From NCBI GenBank assembly GCA_037147395.1, contig JBAWVG010000001.1:9934-73933 (forward strand): DNA of 64,000 nt, in the 5' to 3' direction. Positions 63,535-64,000 of this stretch are shown piece after piece. The stretch's first letter is position 1, and every line of letters begins with the position of its first letter. Below the pieces are notes generated by a model. It searched no databases. It saw nothing but the letters and a program-made list of their open reading frames with translations, and had not been told where the DNA came from. The translations under genes were made by a program, and so were the position numbers. Source of the stretch: VFJL01 sp037147395. GTDB lineage: Bacteria > Pseudomonadota > Gammaproteobacteria > Burkholderiales > Nitrosomonadaceae.

Positions 63535-63927
63535 CTAAACTGATGGATGCATACGGTCAGCCGCATCAAAATATTTTCTCGCATAGGCAACCAGTTGCGC
63601 ATCAGATGGATGATCAACGGTTTCCACACCAATAACTTTGTCAGTTACTTTTTTATCGTGACTGTGAATGTGCTTAACAAGACTTAACTTAGCACTTGCT
63701 GGGCCGACAATCAGAATCTGCTGAGCCCCCTCCAACGCCTCAACCACTTCGTGATAATAGTGCTGATCCTCTGGCTCCCGACCAGCACCAACCGACCCAC
63801 GCTTATTATGCAGGTGATGATGCGGCTTACTTGGGCGGACAATGGATGACTCTATATCATCAGGACTGACATGCATGACGTGTGCTTCCTTGTGATCAAT
63901 CCATACAACTGCGTGGTAGTGGGACAT
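63535..63927 (-). CDS. Small eRF1-domain-3-like protein (annotated elsewhere as translational machinery protein)
   Basis: A 130-residue protein beginning MSHYHAVVWIDHKEAHVMHV, with a His-rich middle (HHHLHNKRG) and the segment ILIVGPASAKLSLVKHIHSH followed by VETVDHPSDAQLVAYARKYF. This matches the small bacterial proteins related to the C-terminal domain of archaeal/eukaryotic release factor 1 (baeRF-like). Their role is not settled; ribosome rescue or stress functions have been proposed for relatives. AGAGGAACGTT precedes the ATG. The 73 bases to the window end hold no gene. Confidence 0.75.
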   Translation of the reverse strand: MSHYHAVVWIDHKEAHVMHVSPDDIESSIVRPSKPHHHLHNKRGSVGAGREPEDQHYYHEVVEALEGAQQILIVGPASAKLSLVKHIHSHDKKVTDKVIGVETVDHPSDAQLVAYARKYFDAADRMHPSV

Positions 63928-64000
63928 AACGTTCCTCTCAAAGACTATAAGATATTTGTGTTCTAAAAATGGGAGATAGTCAGCAAAAGACTATATAGAA

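Overview
The window reads as a chromosomal segment of an autotrophic betaproteobacterium, most likely in the Nitrosomonadales (Gallionellaceae- or Nitrosomonas-like). This rests on a complete division and cell wall (dcw) cluster in betaproteobacterial order, a class I phosphoribulokinase for the Calvin cycle, the thrB(APH-type)-DUF2782-polA neighbourhood, a BPSS1780-type membrane protein, and the TPR-lolB-ispE-tRNA-Gln-prs-rplY-pth-ychF block. The genus is an inference from gene content and was not tested. No phage, insertion sequence, CRISPR array or restriction island was seen.

Layout. 1-3242: the 5' end of an RNase II-like gene and secA (minus). 3276-4748: a strong terminator, an M23 peptidase (minus) and dciA (plus). 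4749-4913: a short convergent spacer with four inverted repeats. 4914-22864: sixteen dcw genes on the minus strand, read mraZ-rsmH-ftsL-ftsI-murE-murF-mraY-murD-ftsW-murG-murC-murB-ddl-ftsQ-ftsA-ftsZ, many joined by ATGA or GTGA overlaps. The cluster is headed by a promoter whose -10 box overlaps three MraZ boxes of 10-bp period. 23227-23538: the RNase P RNA gene. 23657-33937: housekeeping genes (FolM-type reductase, MidA-type methyltransferase, GDT1-type transporter, lipoyl-fused lpdA, proA, holA, lptE, leuS). 34261-45363: prk, uvrD, the thrB/DUF2782/LOG group, polA, and the rpsP-rimM-trmD-rplS operon. 45448-47642: a small accessory patch of periplasmic redox and copper proteins (cytochrome c lipoprotein, DUF411 protein, cupredoxin, small lipoprotein). 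47864-51628: rluE, sixA, DUF167, yggT, proC, mutM. 51628-55373: a four-gene GldFG-like ABC system. 55639-62562: TPR lipoprotein, lolB, ispE, tRNA-Gln, prs, rplY, pth, ychF. 62563-63534: nearly gene-free, AT-rich, with nested palindromes, a DnaA-box cluster and one possible tiny membrane protein. 63535-63927: a small protein related to the eRF1 third domain.

How it works together. Most of the window serves growth: lipid-linked peptidoglycan precursor synthesis (Mur enzymes, Ddl, MraY, MurG), septal synthesis and the divisome (FtsW, FtsI, FtsQ, FtsL, FtsA, FtsZ), protein export (SecA), outer-membrane assembly (LptE, LolB), translation (LeuS, S16, L19, L25, TrmD, RimM, RluE, RsmH, Pth, RNase P, tRNA-Gln) and DNA replication and repair (PolA, HolA, UvrD, MutM, DciA).

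I found no clearly new multi-gene system. The best leads are the DnaA-box and palindrome region beside the eRF1-like gene, the copper/redox patch, the structured spacer where lpxC would normally follow ftsZ, and the double-hairpin leader of rplY.
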